Assembly (NCBI GenBank): GCA_023548195.1
Contig: JAJHZJ010000419.1
Span: 2,744,273 to 2,808,272 of the forward strand
Source of the DNA: Bettongia penicillata ogilbyi
Taxonomy: Eukaryota; Chordata; Mammalia; Diprotodontia; Potoroidae
Reading direction: 5' to 3'
Length of the DNA: 64,000 nucleotides
The position numbers and the translations under genes were made by a program. Below are positions 10,777-22,584 of this stretch, piece by piece; position 1 is the first letter of the stretch; each line of letters starts with the position of its first letter. The notes beneath the pieces were generated by a model. The model was not told the origin of the DNA and ran no database searches. It saw only the letters and a list, made by a program, of their open reading frames with translations.

Positions 10777-11574
10777 GTCAGGTAAAACAAATTCCCTCAA
10801 TGGCAAGCTAGACATATAAGCACATTCTCATTCTGTACTCTAACTCCATCACTATTTCTTCACATATAATATGTTTCATCATCAGCCCTCTATAATCATG
10901 AGTGGTCTGTAGTTCTTACTGCTTTTAAATGTATTTTACAGTGATATTATTAAATTGTTCTACCAGCTCTGGTCATTTCTTTACTGGTTTATAAAAGTTC
11001 CCAAATTTGTTCATTTTTATAACACTGATGTTACATAGAAGCACTGTGTTTCTGCTTCTGGTCCTTTTCATTGTCTTACAGGAAGAAAGGGAAGTCATTT
11101 GTATCATAGGACCCAGAATCTAAAAGATCAAGGTAGGCATTTGTTTATAAAGGGCATCCAGTTTCATGTACCTGCCCTCACGGTTGAGCCAAGCCTTGAG
11201 CACAGCTGTTCTGTGAGATGCTGCATTTCAAGGAGGTCCCAGTATCAGGCCTCCGCTATTTCCACTTATCTTCCAAGTGGGTGGTCATTTCTGCTTTCCC
11301 TGTGGCCTTTCAGCTAAAATTCAGTAAGTTATATGAATCTTCTTTTTTCTTTATCAGTTGTGACTCTTGGTAAATAGCCTGGTCTCTTCAGTCCTAGAGT
11401 TCCTAAAACATAAGTAGCTACTTTTTTGGTGGAGTGCTCAGACAAATAACCAGGCTCAGAAATCACAGAATAATTATTGATCTCAGGAAAGTTTTCTAGA
11501 TCTAGAATCTTCTTCTAATGATCATAAGCAATTATTTCCATGAAAAGAAACTAATGTTGGAAAAAGAAAAAGCA
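10777..11574. other. Unassigned, with one exon-like interval at 11082-11132
   Basis: No repeats recognised. A pyrimidine-rich tract ending TTGTCTTACAG precedes 51 bases ending CAAG before GTAGGC, an acceptor-donor arrangement. One of three frames is open across it. Weak evidence only; not called as a gene. Confidence 0.4.
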
Positions 11575-11765
11575 TATGATTTTAGGTAAATCCCTTAACT
11601 CCACTGTGCCTCAGTTTCTCCATCTGTAAAATGAGGAGAGTTAATTAGAAGGCCTCTGAGCTCCTCCAGTTCTTCACCTATGATATTATGAACTAGATGG
11701 CCTCTAAAGTCTTTTTCAGCTCTAAATCTAAATCTGTGATCCTATAACCCTATGATTTATGCTGA
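11575..11765 (+). mobile_element. CORE-SINE, TCCTATGA-ending variant
   Basis: TGTGCCTCAGTTTCTCCATC, TGTAAAATGAGGAGAG, two copies of the ...GGCCTCTGAGCTCC / GGCCTCTAAAGTC stretch, ending GTGATCCTATAACCCTATGA. The doubled 3' stretch suggests an internal duplication or two overlapping copies. Confidence 0.78.
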
Positions 11766-12504
11766 CTTCTCCCCCAACACTATAAGCACATATTCTCAAT
11801 TTTAAGAAAAACAGCATTTCATTGTGACTTCATCCTCAGGTCCATGTCTTGAGAAGGGGAAATCACATACATATCTCTCTACATTGGTCTTTTCAATTTT
11901 ACAAGAATAGTATTTACAGCTGAAAGAATAGCAGGAAATGTCTAATAGGACTTAACATTTGGTCTCTAGGAAACCAGAAATACCACTGGTAATCACTCTG
12001 GGTGAGATCTCAGAACACCTCAATTCCACTTATTAAACTGTCTAAGCAAGCATTAGAAAGTGTTTACTTTCCTAGTCATGGTTTATTAGGAACAAATTAA
12101 ATTAAAATATAGAAGCAGGAGGTTAAGAACCATTTACTTAAAGGCAGATATTTGTCAACAGTTGATGAAAAAGATCTACCCCACCCAACCTAACAAAGGA
12201 GGTAATGTTTTTTCCAAAGAGAATTTTGCTGAGAAAGCAAATGATGTTTCACTTGGGGTTCCACTTGGGAAATGAAACTCTTCTCAAAAATCACCCATAA
12301 TTCCCCCAGAAGATTGGGAGAAGGGAAGAGGTTGGGAAGTTGACTCCAATAAACTTTACCTTAAGCTTCATACTTTATGGCCACAAATTTAACAGAACTA
12401 TTCATAATCTGTGGTTCACTTGGATCAGGCAAGGTTCAATGTACTGATGAGAATTGCCCCTTCCTCCAAGGTTGATTTTGCCCTAGTCTGACAAACTCTT
12501 ATGG
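11766..12504. other. No recognisable feature
   Basis: Unassigned; no exon-like structure seen. Confidence 0.5.
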
Positions 12505-12690
12505 TATGGTGCAGTAAATAGAATATTGGGCCAAGAGAGAGAAGGCCTGGGTTCTAGTCACACATCTGCCCCCTAACTTGTGTGACCCTAAGGGAATCAG
12601 ATGGCTCCCCTAGGCCTCGGTTCTTTCATCTATGATATTAGAAGACTCTGAGGTCCGTTGCAACTCATAAAGTTTAGGTAACTATGCAAC
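12505..12690 (+). mobile_element. CORE-SINE
   Basis: GGTGCAGTAAATAGAATATT head, GTTCTAGTCACACATCTGCC, TGTGACCCTAAGGGAATCAG, and the AAGACTCTGAGGTCCGTTGC 3' part. Confidence 0.75.
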
Positions 12691-13189
12691 TTGAATCTCA
12701 CACGCTTTCTAAACAGCCTCCACATCAATATGCAATCAAAATAAAGTGAACAGTGTGTGTAGTTTTCTGTGCGTTTGCTGCACATTGTTTTTTTTAATTA
12801 AATTTTTTTTTTTAATCAAAAGAAGTTCACTTTCTCTCATTCCTACCTCCCACACGATGAAACCTGCTCCCATCCTTCAGGTCTTATCTGTTCTTTGGAA
12901 AGGCTCTGTTAAACCAATTCGTCAATTGCCTGAATGACATGAACGAGCCTCTCAGAAGGGAGATGAACCATCCAATTTATCACTGAACCCCAAATTTCTT
13001 CATACAAACTATATGTTCCTTGGACTAATGATGGGTTCCTGAGAAAGCTTTCAAAGTAACAGGTGGTTGGCATTTCCTTTGACCCATAGATATGTGACTG
13101 TAAAGTTGAATTCATCTTGACAAAAAAAAATTTCTAGAAAATTTAGAGTGACAGGTATTAATTGAATGACTATGACCTTCCTCAGTTAT
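12691..13189. other. No recognisable feature
   Basis: Unassigned; short poly-T run near 12790-12815. Confidence 0.5.
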
Positions 13190-13360
13190 GAGGCAGGGTA
13201 GTACAAAGGAACAAATATTAGATCTAGAGGAAGATAACTAGAATTAACATCCTGGGCTTGGACAAATCCCAGAATCTTGACGGATTTGGGTTTCTTCATC
13301 TGCAAAATTAAATTGTTTGATTATATGGCCTCTGAGATCCTTCTAGTTCTAAAACGGAGA
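13190..13360 (+). mobile_element. CORE-SINE
   Basis: GGGTAGTACAAAGGAACAAA head; TGGACAAATCCCAGAATC; TTCTTCATCTGCAAAATTAA; TGGCCTCTGAGATCCTTCTA 3' part. Confidence 0.72.
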
Positions 13361-14584
13361 GACACCTGATTTTTGAGGCTCTATCAAGTAGACTTTTCTT
13401 TTCTCCTCTCTTCTAACATTTATAAAACCAACTTAAATTATTACATCTTCAAACATTCATCTGACATGTGAGAGAGATTCTACATTATCTTTCTTACTTT
13501 TAAAGGGTTTCTATTACTTTTAAAGTAATTTCCCTGACAATTTATCTCTCTTCCTGTCCCTCTTCCACGTGTTCATCTTAAGCATCAGAGGCTTCTCTAT
13601 CTATTCTCTCAATCTCACTGCCATTGAAAAGCCTTCTCTGTTGCCATGATTGAAGACGTCAATCTCAGATTCCTTTCATGTATTCTTTGTTCTTCGGTTT
13701 AAATAATACATTTGAAGTAAAATTCTTACAAAGTGAAATGAAATTTTTTTTAAAGTCTTCATTTTATTAAGTAAGGCTACCTTGTTTGATTTCACACTAT
13801 TTAATCATGGATTCCTGATATTTTTCTAAAGAAATGAAGACTCGTCTTTAACTAAATCTTGGCGGTATGAAAACAGCAGCATTAGTCGAAAGCAGACATT
13901 AAAATAACAGTCTTGATCAGTAAGACACCATCCCAAGAACATTTTACACATCCTGGCTCATGTAGGCTCAATAACTGTAAAAAAGAATGCACTTTGTTTT
14001 TTGAAAGTTCATCTTGAACAAATTCATTGTTGTTTCCTAAAATGCCATTAGCAATTTTTAATAAGGTACTCACTGTCCAAAAATACTCTGCAACCAACTC
14101 ATTATTTGTAGAATGTTGTTTTGATACTCAGAATATGATCTCATGGAAACAAGTGGCTTACCTTGTTCTTGGACAGAAAGTTCTAACATTCCCAAGAGTG
14201 AGATCCAGCAGTGGAAAACATTTCATGAAACCCCTTTTGCGGGGAAGCACCACTTAATCACACTGGAGCCAACTGTAACTTGTGCTAAGGAGCCAACAAG
14301 TCTTTAGTCCTTTGTGTATCTTAAGGTGATTCACAATGGACTTGAAGATCCCTACCAATTAAAGACTCCTTTCATGTCTTCCTACGAATTGATAATTTTG
14401 CAAGTAAAAGAGCAGATCCTTGCAAGCTAAATATTTATATATACCAAACTGGCAGGAAGGAAAATCAAGTGCCATATTTGCCCTTTGAAAAAATAACACA
14501 TAATAACACAATTTGATTAAGTCTCTCCTAGGTCCCATTCCTGATCTATTGATGTTGCATAAAACAAAGATAAGTTATTGCCAG
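13361..14584. other. 1.2 kb unassigned
   Basis: No repeat recognised. Overlapping short frames on both strands near 13882-14257 lack motifs. Confidence 0.45.
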
Positions 14585-14825
14585 GTTCCTTCTGTAGTTT
14601 TTCACTCACGTCTGACTCTTTTTCACCCCATCTGGGTTTTTGGCAAAGACACTGGATTGGTTTGCCACTTTCTTCTCCAGCTCATTTTAGAGATGAGGAA
14701 ACTGAGGCAAACAGGGTCAAGTGATTTGTCTGGGCTAACACAATTAAGCAAATGTCTGAGGCAGCATTTGAATTCAGGCCTTCTTGACCTGAAGACCCTA
14801 TCCACTGTGCCACCTAGTTGCCCCA
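14585..14825 (-). mobile_element. Composite tRNA-headed SINE
   Basis: Tail TTTTTCACTCACGTCTGACT, GATTGGTTTGCCACTTTC, GATGAGGAAACTGAGGCAAA, then inverted head CTATCCACTGTGCCACCTAG. Slightly diverged core. Confidence 0.85.
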
Positions 14826-14969
14826 GCACTGTAGGTGATGTAGGTCCAATCTTTTAATGTACCATCACACCTGCAACACCAGGTTTATTTCATTTTGTTA
14901 ATTAAAATTTTAGTATTTACTAAAATAGTGACTATTTCTCTTTTGGTCAGGAACACTGAGGGTCTTCCC

Positions 14970-15290
14970 CTCCCAGTTTGATTTTTTTTCTTTTTTGTTA
15001 AAGGGGTCATCCCTTGAGTAACTACTTAAAGAGGCCTATTCACTGAATGGGTATTATCTCACTCAAAGTGAGAACCTAAAAAGACCTTTGCCTAAAAGGG
15101 TATGGGTCTCCTATTGCATCCTGGGCCATCTCCAGTTATCCTAATGAACATCTGACCACAGGACCCAGATAACTCTGGAGGAGAAAGTGAGACTGGTGAC
15201 CTTGCACAGCCCTCCTTCACTCAAATCAAGGTCAACTGCAAGTCATGTCATCATCTCCCTGATGTCATGGTCCCCTTCGAGAAGAAATTA
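14970..15290 (+). mobile_element. SINE with alternative 5' module and shared 3' module
   Basis: 5' part: CCCAGTTTGATTTTTTTTC, AAAGGGGTCATCCCTTGAGT, AAGAGGCCTATTCACTGAAT. 3' part: TGCATCCTGGGCCATCTCCA to ATGTCATGGTCCCCTTCGAG, the module joined to a tRNA head at 37290-37603. Same arrangement as 17213-17530, so this is a repeat family rather than a chance junction. Confidence 0.75.
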
Positions 15291-16035
15291 AAATATCCTA
15301 AATTCTTTATGTAAGCCCTTATCAGCAAGGGGGCTGATGGGAAGTGTATTTTTTTCCTACATAGAAAAAGGAACTAAAAGATTATGGGAGGCAGAAGGTT
15401 CAAAGAACAGGGAAAGTCATGGGGAACGTTTGCTCCCCCAGAGAAAAGAGACAAGGAAGACTCAAACCAGTTGGTTTGGAATGGCAAGGAACTTTGTCTA
15501 GCTCACTGACTCACTTGAGGTCTGCCCGCACAAAATTTACTGATTGCCTGAGTGTGACTGTTTGCCATGTGAAGTTATCCCCTTTCCATCTCTGGCTCAT
15601 CATTACCTGACTATTATCACCACTTTTGGGCGTTTTCTACTCTACTTAAATTTGGCTTATTTACAGTTGCCACTTTTATGAAGTGTATTGTCTCCCATTT
15701 AAAATATACTGATTTGGTTGCATTCTAAGTGGGTAACATATTGGAGTTAACCATACAAAGAAGGGAAGGTCAAAAGGGAAACTGAGACCGTTTGTCTCAG
15801 ATTTAACTGTAAGCCTGAATTAAGCTCCCTTCCTGATTGAACATGGAAGAATATCATTTATTCAATAGCCACTGGATTATTTCAGGATTGGAGACAGTCC
15901 ATGTTATTAATTATCATCCAGTTAGCATTCAGCGTTAATGAAAAACAAACCAAAGAATGAGCTAAATCAATTACAGCTATGTTTCTTTATAAGCTTAACT
16001 GGAAATCACTTTTGAAAGTGCCAGCAATGACACTT
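15291..16035. other. No recognisable feature
   Basis: Unassigned. The 63-codon plus-strand frame at 15419-15610 has no motif. Confidence 0.45.
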
Positions 16036-16290
16036 GCTATGGTTGTTGTTTAGTCATTTTTCAGTCATGTCCAACTTTTCATGATGCCGTTTGGGGTTTC
16101 CTTGGCAATGGTTTGCCATTGTTTTCTTCTCTAGCTCATTTTCTAGGTGAGGAAACTGAGGCAAACATTGTTAAGTGACTTGACTGGAGTCACACAGCTA
16201 GCAAGTGTCTGAGGCCAGACTTGAACTCAGGAAGATGAGTCTTCCTGACTCCAGGCTCAGAACTCTACCCACCACACCACTTAGCTGCCC
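16036..16290 (-). mobile_element. Composite tRNA-headed SINE
   Basis: GGTTGTTGTTTAGTCATTTT, TTTGGGGTTTCCTTGGCAAT, AGGAAACTGAGGCAAAC, GGAAGATGAGTCTTCCTGAC, inverted head ending CACTTAGCTGCCC. Complete copy. Confidence 0.9.
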
Positions 16291-17212
16291 TCTTACATAT
16301 ACTACCTGTTGCAAATGCTGAGTTGTATATTCAGTTTTTCACAGATCATTGTGTTTAGCAAACCATTAATATCAATTTACTTCGAAATCAGAAGGCTTGT
16401 CCTCAGTATCTGCCATAGATTTTGTACTCACCAGCAATTATCCTCAACCCCAAAAGACTTTTCAGTTATGTTTAGGAAACTGAGAGCGTGTCAGAAAAAC
16501 CCATGCTGCATCAAGGCTGCCTCTGCATACCTAGCCATCTTCCCCATGCTTCCTGACAATCATTCGTGCAACTTTCCCTATCTGTCAAAGAAAATCAGAC
16601 ACACCTCTGAAAATAGATCTGTTTTTCCACCGTTAAGTCTGGTAAAAGTAGAACTGGTCAGGTTATGAATTTCATAAATAGTCTCTGAGGTTTCTAAAGT
16701 GTGATGCATCCTGGATCTTCCTATCACCTTTACAGCTTGCTAGACAACTCAAAGTACAGTGGCATTGAATACGCTCCTTCTACCAGGAGGCTTGATAAAG
16801 TCACATGTTGGAAGCTGGGAGTTTTTTGAACCCTTTTCAGACAGGTCAAATTTTAAGGCCCAGAACAGGCTGAACTATTGGCATGATTCCTGTGCATCAT
16901 TGGATTACAAAGCCATTCCCTTATGTCCACTTCACCAGCATAATGTACTTCGATACTTTTTTCACCAACGAAAGGCAATTCCCTTCAGTTAGTTTCAGAA
17001 CAAATTCAATAAAACATCCCAGTGGGATCCAAGTTTCATCTTCAATTTGTGTCTATCACAATCAAAGTGACAGATATTCCACACAAATTTGAAGTATAGG
17101 AACCCAATGGACAGATTTATCACAATTTATCATTCTCCCTCTTCTCTGTTTCTATCTTCCTTCCTTTATTTCCTAATCTTCTTCCACCTATTACTCTGTC
17201 TCTATCTTGCAC
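16291..17212. other. Unassigned 0.9 kb
   Basis: No repeat recognised. A 119-codon plus-strand frame at 16309-16668 is the longest non-transposon frame in this part, but it has no recognisable domain and no conserved-looking composition; treated as chance. Confidence 0.45.
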
Positions 17213-17530
17213 CTACCCAGTTTGATTTTTTTTGATTAAAGGGGCCATCCCTTGAGTAACTTAAAGAAGCCTATTCATTGAATGAGTATATCTCACTCAA
17301 AGACTGTGATAAGACCTAAGCCTGAAAGGGCCAGGGTCTCACATTGAATACTGGGTCATCTCTAGTCATCCTGATGAATATCAGGCCACTGGATCCAGAT
17401 GACTCAGGAGAAGAAAGTGAGTTTGGTGACCTTGCACAGCCCTCCCTCACTCAAATCAAAGTCAAGTGCAAGTCATGTCATCATCTTGATGTCATGGTCC
17501 TTTTCAAGAATGAAGGACAAACACAGCAAT
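17213..17530 (+). mobile_element. SINE with alternative 5' module and shared 3' module (second copy)
   Basis: Begins CCCAGTTTGATTTTTTTTGA, AAAGGGGCCATCCCTTGAGT, GCCTATTCATTGAATGAGTA, then TCATCTCTAGTCATCCTGAT, GCACAGCCCTCCCTCACTCA and ends GAATGAAGGACAAACACAGC. Parallel to 14970-15290, 2.2 kb upstream, same strand. Confidence 0.78.
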
Positions 17531-17984
17531 CTTCTCCCACCACTGATTTCTTTTAGATCAATTTCTCTGGTGCATTATTTCCTATTATGGGGCGGATTTT
17601 TGGAAATTACAAAGTTTTCATGTGACTGATTTGTAACCATCCAAAAACAGACTCTCACTCTGGCATTAGTAGTTCCAATGCAAAATATAATTTAGGGCCT
17701 CCAGTTATGTACTTCAATATATTTTTTTAAAGATCCATCCTTTCAGTAATATGATTATTTCTTTCACACACAGAGATTGTTGTTCTTCCCCACAACAGAA
17801 GATCATTTCAAAGTTTCTTTGCCCCAAAGTGTTCATCATTTGGTCACAAACTTTACAATGAATCTATTTGAACTTCATGAGACTGTCATTGTACTGAATC
17901 TGTCAGAGCTTGGGATTCATTGACATGCACGACAAGAAAAGTCATCTCTATGCCATGAAGAGACATGAAATAAGTTTTGTAATC
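17531..17984. other. No recognisable feature
   Basis: Unassigned AT-rich DNA. Confidence 0.5.
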
Positions 17985-18300
17985 TCAAAATTTCAGAATC
18001 TGAGAGTTGGAAGGACTTTAGGGACCATTCTAGTCCAGTCAACACATGTAAGTCTCCTCATTGTTACATACCCAACAAATGATGGTCCAGCTCTGTTTGA
18101 AGACATCTCCAGATGGGAGGGCACATACTCCATCTCAAGGCATCCCATTACACTTTTGGACCTTTCTAACTGTCAACTGACATCAAGCCTAATCTCATGT
18201 CTTTTCAACTTTAAACCTTTGCTCCGATCCTACCATATGGGACCATGGTAGACTTTTAGATATTGGAAGACAGCTTTCAAATCTCCATATCCCTCCTCAA
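17985..18300 (+). mobile_element. L3/CR1-type LINE 3' UTR
   Basis: CAGAATCTGAGAGTTGGAAG and GACTTTAGGGACCATTCTAG, TTTGAAGACATCTCCAGATG, ATTGGAAGACAGCTTTCAAA follow the order of CR1/L3 3' UTRs. Old and diverged. Confidence 0.65.
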
Positions 18301-18324
18301 GTCACCATTCATTGGAATTACCAA

Positions 18325-18480
18325 AAATCACTGAGAGATACAATGGATAGAGAACCAGCCTCAGAGTGACAAAGCCCTGGATCTGGCCTGCCTTTAACAC
18401 ATACTGTTTGTGTGAGGTCAGAAAAATCCCTAAAATTCTTCTCTGTCCTAAGTTGCAAAATGACTTTCAGCCTGCATTTG
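18325..18480 (+). mobile_element. CORE-SINE, degraded
   Basis: TACAATGGATAGAGAACCAG head, CCTGGATCTGGCCTGCCTTT, TAACACATACTGTTTGTGTG. Confidence 0.6.
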
Positions 18481-19809
18481 TTGAGAGTGTTTCCTCACTG
18501 GGAGTTTCTGCTACTAATGAAATCACAGCTCCAGACCAAATTTTTGTCTAAACCTTAAAGTAATAATAAGAAAAAGTTTCTCTTGTCTCAGACTCTGTTC
18601 TGTGTTTGTGCCCTCAATTTTATATCATGGTCAAGCCTTGGTTTTCCTGAGTTGTTGACTCAGAAAACAATGAGAGAAGAAATTAGGCCACCTTATTTCC
18701 AAGGTTAAATATTTCTGACTTCAAATGATTATAAAATGACATGACATAAATATTTCATGAGGCATACTGACCCCATTTTAAAATAGTTTATTTCACATTT
18801 TCTAAACATAAAGATATCAATCTCACATAAAGATATCAATCAATTCATAGCTAAATCATCAATAAATCCATGGGACCTTTTAAACCATATTTGTGAGAAA
18901 AGGCTGTGTAACCAATTTCCACAAGAAATTGCATTCACTTCAGGCTAAGCTAACCCAGGCTGCCAACATGTTGGCACACAAAGCACTGTTAACCATTCTA
19001 TTTCCACTTATATGACATTTCCACTGTGCAAAGTCAATTTGAAATAACACAAAGAAAGAAGATATAAGGTTTTCAAGCTTCAAAGAGAAAAAGTTAGATG
19101 ATATAGAGAGTGCAGCATGTGAAAAGGTTTCCATCAGCAGTCTCCTACCGTTACCATAAAGAAAAGCAAAGGCTCATGGGGGCTGAAATGGAATTAAGCT
19201 TCATCTCTCAGAACAACTTCCTATACAATGCAAGAGTTCCTTTGTTGAGTGTTCATTGGGTCCCTAAATGCCTCTCTCCCACAAAGGCTGTCCCAGATGA
19301 CTCTGTATTGAACGAAGGTGTCCAAGTGGAAGACAGCTTGCCACTTTTTAAAAGTGCTAGCTGGTAAACGAAGTGACAGTATGTTCAATTTTTGTGTTCA
19401 TGATGCCAGAAATTTGAGCAGAGTGGCACATTTGCAAGTGAGGGAAAAAGGAATGAAAAAAACAGGATGGATTAGGAAAGGAGAGAATGGAGGAGGCAAG
19501 TGACTGCAATGGTAGCTAGGCAGGTATATGGAAAGAGAACCAATATGATAAGTGAGCATGAGAACTGAAGTTGGGGAGAAAGGCACCCAAAATGGAAACC
19601 AGAAGGCAAATGGCACGCAGAGAACTTGGTTTTAAAAGTTAATATATTTTGTTTTTACATAACTTTATTTCCAAATATATCCTCACCTGCATATGTTGGT
19701 AGGAATTTCTTTTTCCCAGGATAATTTTAATTTAAATAATTAAGATAAGAATTTGTTGTTCTATGTATCCTCAGAGTTCAGCCAATTTTTTAATTGGCTA
19801 AATAGAACT
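18481..19809. other. 1.3 kb unassigned
   Basis: Apart from the small tandem duplication at 18806-18841, no repeats recognised. Short overlapping frames on both strands at 19110-19616 show no domain. Confidence 0.45.
18806..18841. repeat. Two-copy 17-bp direct repeat
   Basis: ACATAAAGATATCAATC occurs at 18806-18822 and 18825-18841, a 19-bp period, probably replication slippage. Confidence 0.9.
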
Positions 19810-19965
19810 GAAAAGCAATGTAATATAATGGATAGAAAGTTGACCTTGAAGTCAGGAAGATATAACTGCATGTCTCAATTCTGACTGTGTGACTTTGAGC
19901 CTGTCAATTTCTTTCAGCGTCAGTTTCCTCAACAATAGATTGGGAGTGAGTTGTTTAATATTTCA
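19810..19965 (+). mobile_element. CORE-SINE
   Basis: ATGTAATATAATGGATAGAA head, GACCTTGAAGTCAGGAAGAT, CTGTGTGACTTTGAGCCTGT, AGCGTCAGTTTCCTCAACAA. Confidence 0.75.
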
Positions 19966-20239
19966 GTGCCTTGCACAACTCTCCAAGACTACATTTTTGT
20001 TATGTAATGGGCCCTTAATAATTGTTCGATGTATTACCTTTAATTGGTTGCAACAGATAAAAAGAGAAGAAAAAAGTAACTTATCAAAGCCAACCCTCAG
20101 TAAAGTTTGATAGTGTATGTAGTATTATTCCACATCCATAGCCCCATTCCTCTGGGAAAAGAAAAAGAGAGAGGGAGATACATTTTCTTGACTCATCTCT
20201 GAGGCCAAGCTTCTTAGCCATTATGATTACAGAATAATC

Positions 20240-20375
20240 CAGGTGTTTCATTTTTTTTTGTTGTGTTTTGTGGTGGGGATGGTGGTCCTTCCATTTACAT
20301 TGTTGCTGTCATTGGGTATGTTGTTTTTCCCTGGTTCTACTTATTTCACTTTTTATCCATTGATATATCTTCTTC
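20240..20375 (-). mobile_element. L1 3'-end scrap
   Basis: TTTTCCCTGGTTCTACTTAT followed by TTCACTTTTTATCC is the inverse of the ACTGATGCTGAGTGAAAG segment seen in the L1 tail at 3592-4264. Diverged, short. Confidence 0.45.
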
Positions 20376-20500
20376 ATTCACTAGATTATAAGTTCCTTGA
20401 GGACAGGGGCTATCTTTTGCTTCATTTTGTATCTCCAGCACTTAGCCCAGGGCCTGGTACATAGTAGGCACTTAATAAATTGTTTCTCATGCTTCTCTGA
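20376..20500 (+). mobile_element. L2 LINE 3' end
   Basis: AGATTATAAGTTCCTTGAGG, ACAGGGGCTATCTTTTGC, TATCTCCAGCACTTAGCCCA, CTGGTACATAGTAGGCACTT, AATAAAT: the canonical L2 3' terminus. Confidence 0.85.
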
Positions 20501-20588
20501 ATTCTTCATATTGATCATTTTCTATAGCATCTGTTTAAACATTCCCCAAGTGATGGGCATCTACTTCTTTTCTAGTAGAACCTTGATT

Positions 20589-20633
<45 letters not shown>
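20589..20633. repeat. (GTA)n microsatellite
   Basis: About 15 perfect trinucleotide units. In one frame it would give a run of valines, which is an artefact of the repeat. Confidence 0.97.
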
Positions 20634-20639
20634 ATAGAA

Positions 20640-21019
20640 GGAGGAGGAGGAAAAGGAGAAGAAATACGTAACCCTTAACCTTTATGGGTTTTTTGGGGGG
20701 GAGGGGAACAATCAGAAGAACTGAAAATGCTTGTGCATGCACTTGGCAATATGAAATGCTAGCTTTGTTTTATATTTTCCAGTACTGTTCATCATTCATG
20801 TTCATGATGGTTTGTCTAATTCAGCATCTTGTCCACACAGTCATTTAACAAAAGTTGTTCAGCTACTATTGAGGTTTACATTCAGTATCAATAAAAGACT
20901 TAAAAATCAAATGCATAAATGGGTTAAAGGTATTGTTCCCTCCCTAGTTAACTTAAAAATTTCCATTACCCTTTTCCAAATCCTGAATTTCAGTCATGTT
21001 TGACATGAGATAGTCAGTA
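20640..21019. other. No recognisable feature
   Basis: Purine-rich start, then unassigned. Confidence 0.5.
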
Positions 21020-21212
21020 AAAATACTGATTTAGATCTAGAGGAATCTTCAGATATAATCTAATTAATCCTTACATCCTATAGACAAGGAACCAGAAGGC
21101 TAGGGAGATAACGCATCTTGTCCAAGGTCACACAGGTAGTTAGTGTCAGGGGAGAGCAAGACTTGAACTCAAGTCCTAATTGCGAAGCCAGTGCTTATTC
21201 TCTATACTACTC
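21020..21212 (-). mobile_element. Ancient SINE (inverted core)
   Basis: TAGAGGAATCTTCAGATATA, TTGTCCAAGGTCACACAGGT, GACTTGAACTCAAGTCCTAA in the minus-strand order. Confidence 0.65.
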
Positions 21213-22584
21213 TTTCCCCCTGGGAAGTTTTACATTTTGTGTCTATACTCTTGTTTTGTTGTTCCAAGTACATTATGAACTATCACTTTTAGCAAGGCAT
21301 GTGAATCAAAATTAGATAAATTAATTTTTAGAAAATAAACCCACTCATTGAGTCAAAAACCTGAATTAATTATTACAGTGGTGGAAGGGGGTTAGGGAGG
21401 AAGGAAGGAAATTTTTTGTGTTTAAACAAGAGGCTCAAGTTTTTGTTCCTAGAAGTCAATGAAGTACGGTCTTCTGGTCACTTGGGAAAATATTTTCAGC
21501 ATTAAAATGAAATATTTACAATATGATTCTGAGCATAGAAAAGCAACATGACATATGAATTTATGTGTAACTGGGGTTTCTCTGGGTATACTCAGTTTGT
21601 GTAACATGGAGCCCACTGTGCACTCTGTCAAAGGATGGTAGCTTCCTTTGCTTGGCTGCTTGGGTCTACAATACTGATGAAACTACTGTTCCTTTCTTTT
21701 AGACTGCACTCTTTTCAATAATTCTTACTTGCTGTGCCCAGCATGAACACCATGAACTGAACTGGTGAGAAAGGAAGGAAAGTCCTTTCCCCACTCCCTC
21801 TCTTTTAATCTGACTCCAAGAAATGTGGGATATTTGTTTCTTTTCTATGTTTTTGTCCTCCTCAGTTTCAGGTGCCAGAAGCAATCCCCATGGGACCTAG
21901 GAGTTTTAGCAAAATTTAACCAGAATTCCAGGTGGGCCTATAGCCAACCTGGAAGGGAAACCCAGAAAAGCCAGAGCGCCTGGGATTCAAGCCCCTAAGG
22001 GAGTTTTGAACTTAGAACTGGGACTGTGTTCTATGGGAACCTAGATAAACTATAAACCTAATTCCCTTCCCCTCCCCAGAGACTAGTGTTACAAAGAAGA
22101 AGATGAATTATGTGTCCTATGAGTTGGGAGAATAAATTTGTATTTTTGTGATTATAGCTTCTGAAGTTAATATTTCTGGGTTAAAGCTAATCTGCTAGGC
22201 ACTAATGGAACTGGGATGCAGGGGCTTGAGGAAATACTATGAATGGGCATCAGAGAGTCATGTGCAGAGTGCCTAGACCCTCCAAAATCTCCTTAAAGGT
22301 ACCCAAGAACCCTGGTGGAGGAGTGAAATGTAACCTACTTGATCTTCAAGTAATGGGGGCCAGGATAGTTTGTGTTCTATATGGAATATTTACAATGCAC
22401 ATAAGCAAACGAACTACCAGGGAGATAATTATAGCTTAGGTACCAACATCCATTATACAGGATGAAGTGATAGAGAAATTCTATGAAGAACTCAACAAGT
22501 TAAGTGTGTACCTTGATATTCAGTGACATCAATAAAAAGATAAACATAGGGAATACAACTATATATATATGTAACTATTGTAGA
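21213..22584. other. Unassigned; LTR-like or exon-like stretch at about 21700-22440
   Basis: Unlike its surroundings, 21700-22440 is less AT-rich and has an AATAAA at 22131-22136 followed by a T/GT-rich tract, as in a polyadenylation region or LTR R-U5. An acceptor-like tract ends at 21865 and a donor-like CCAGGTGGGC at 21927-21936. I could not find terminal TG/CA with a target duplication, so neither LTR nor exon is called. Confidence 0.35.

Noticed and set aside
10605..10811. Frame with Cys/Val repeats
   Set aside because: Translation of the (TG)n microsatellite.
16309..16668. 119-codon plus-strand frame
   Set aside because: No motif or coding signal; lies in unassigned DNA without a transcript structure.
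20397..20678. Frame with a long valine run
   Set aside because: Produced by translating the (GTA)n microsatellite and an L2 3' end.
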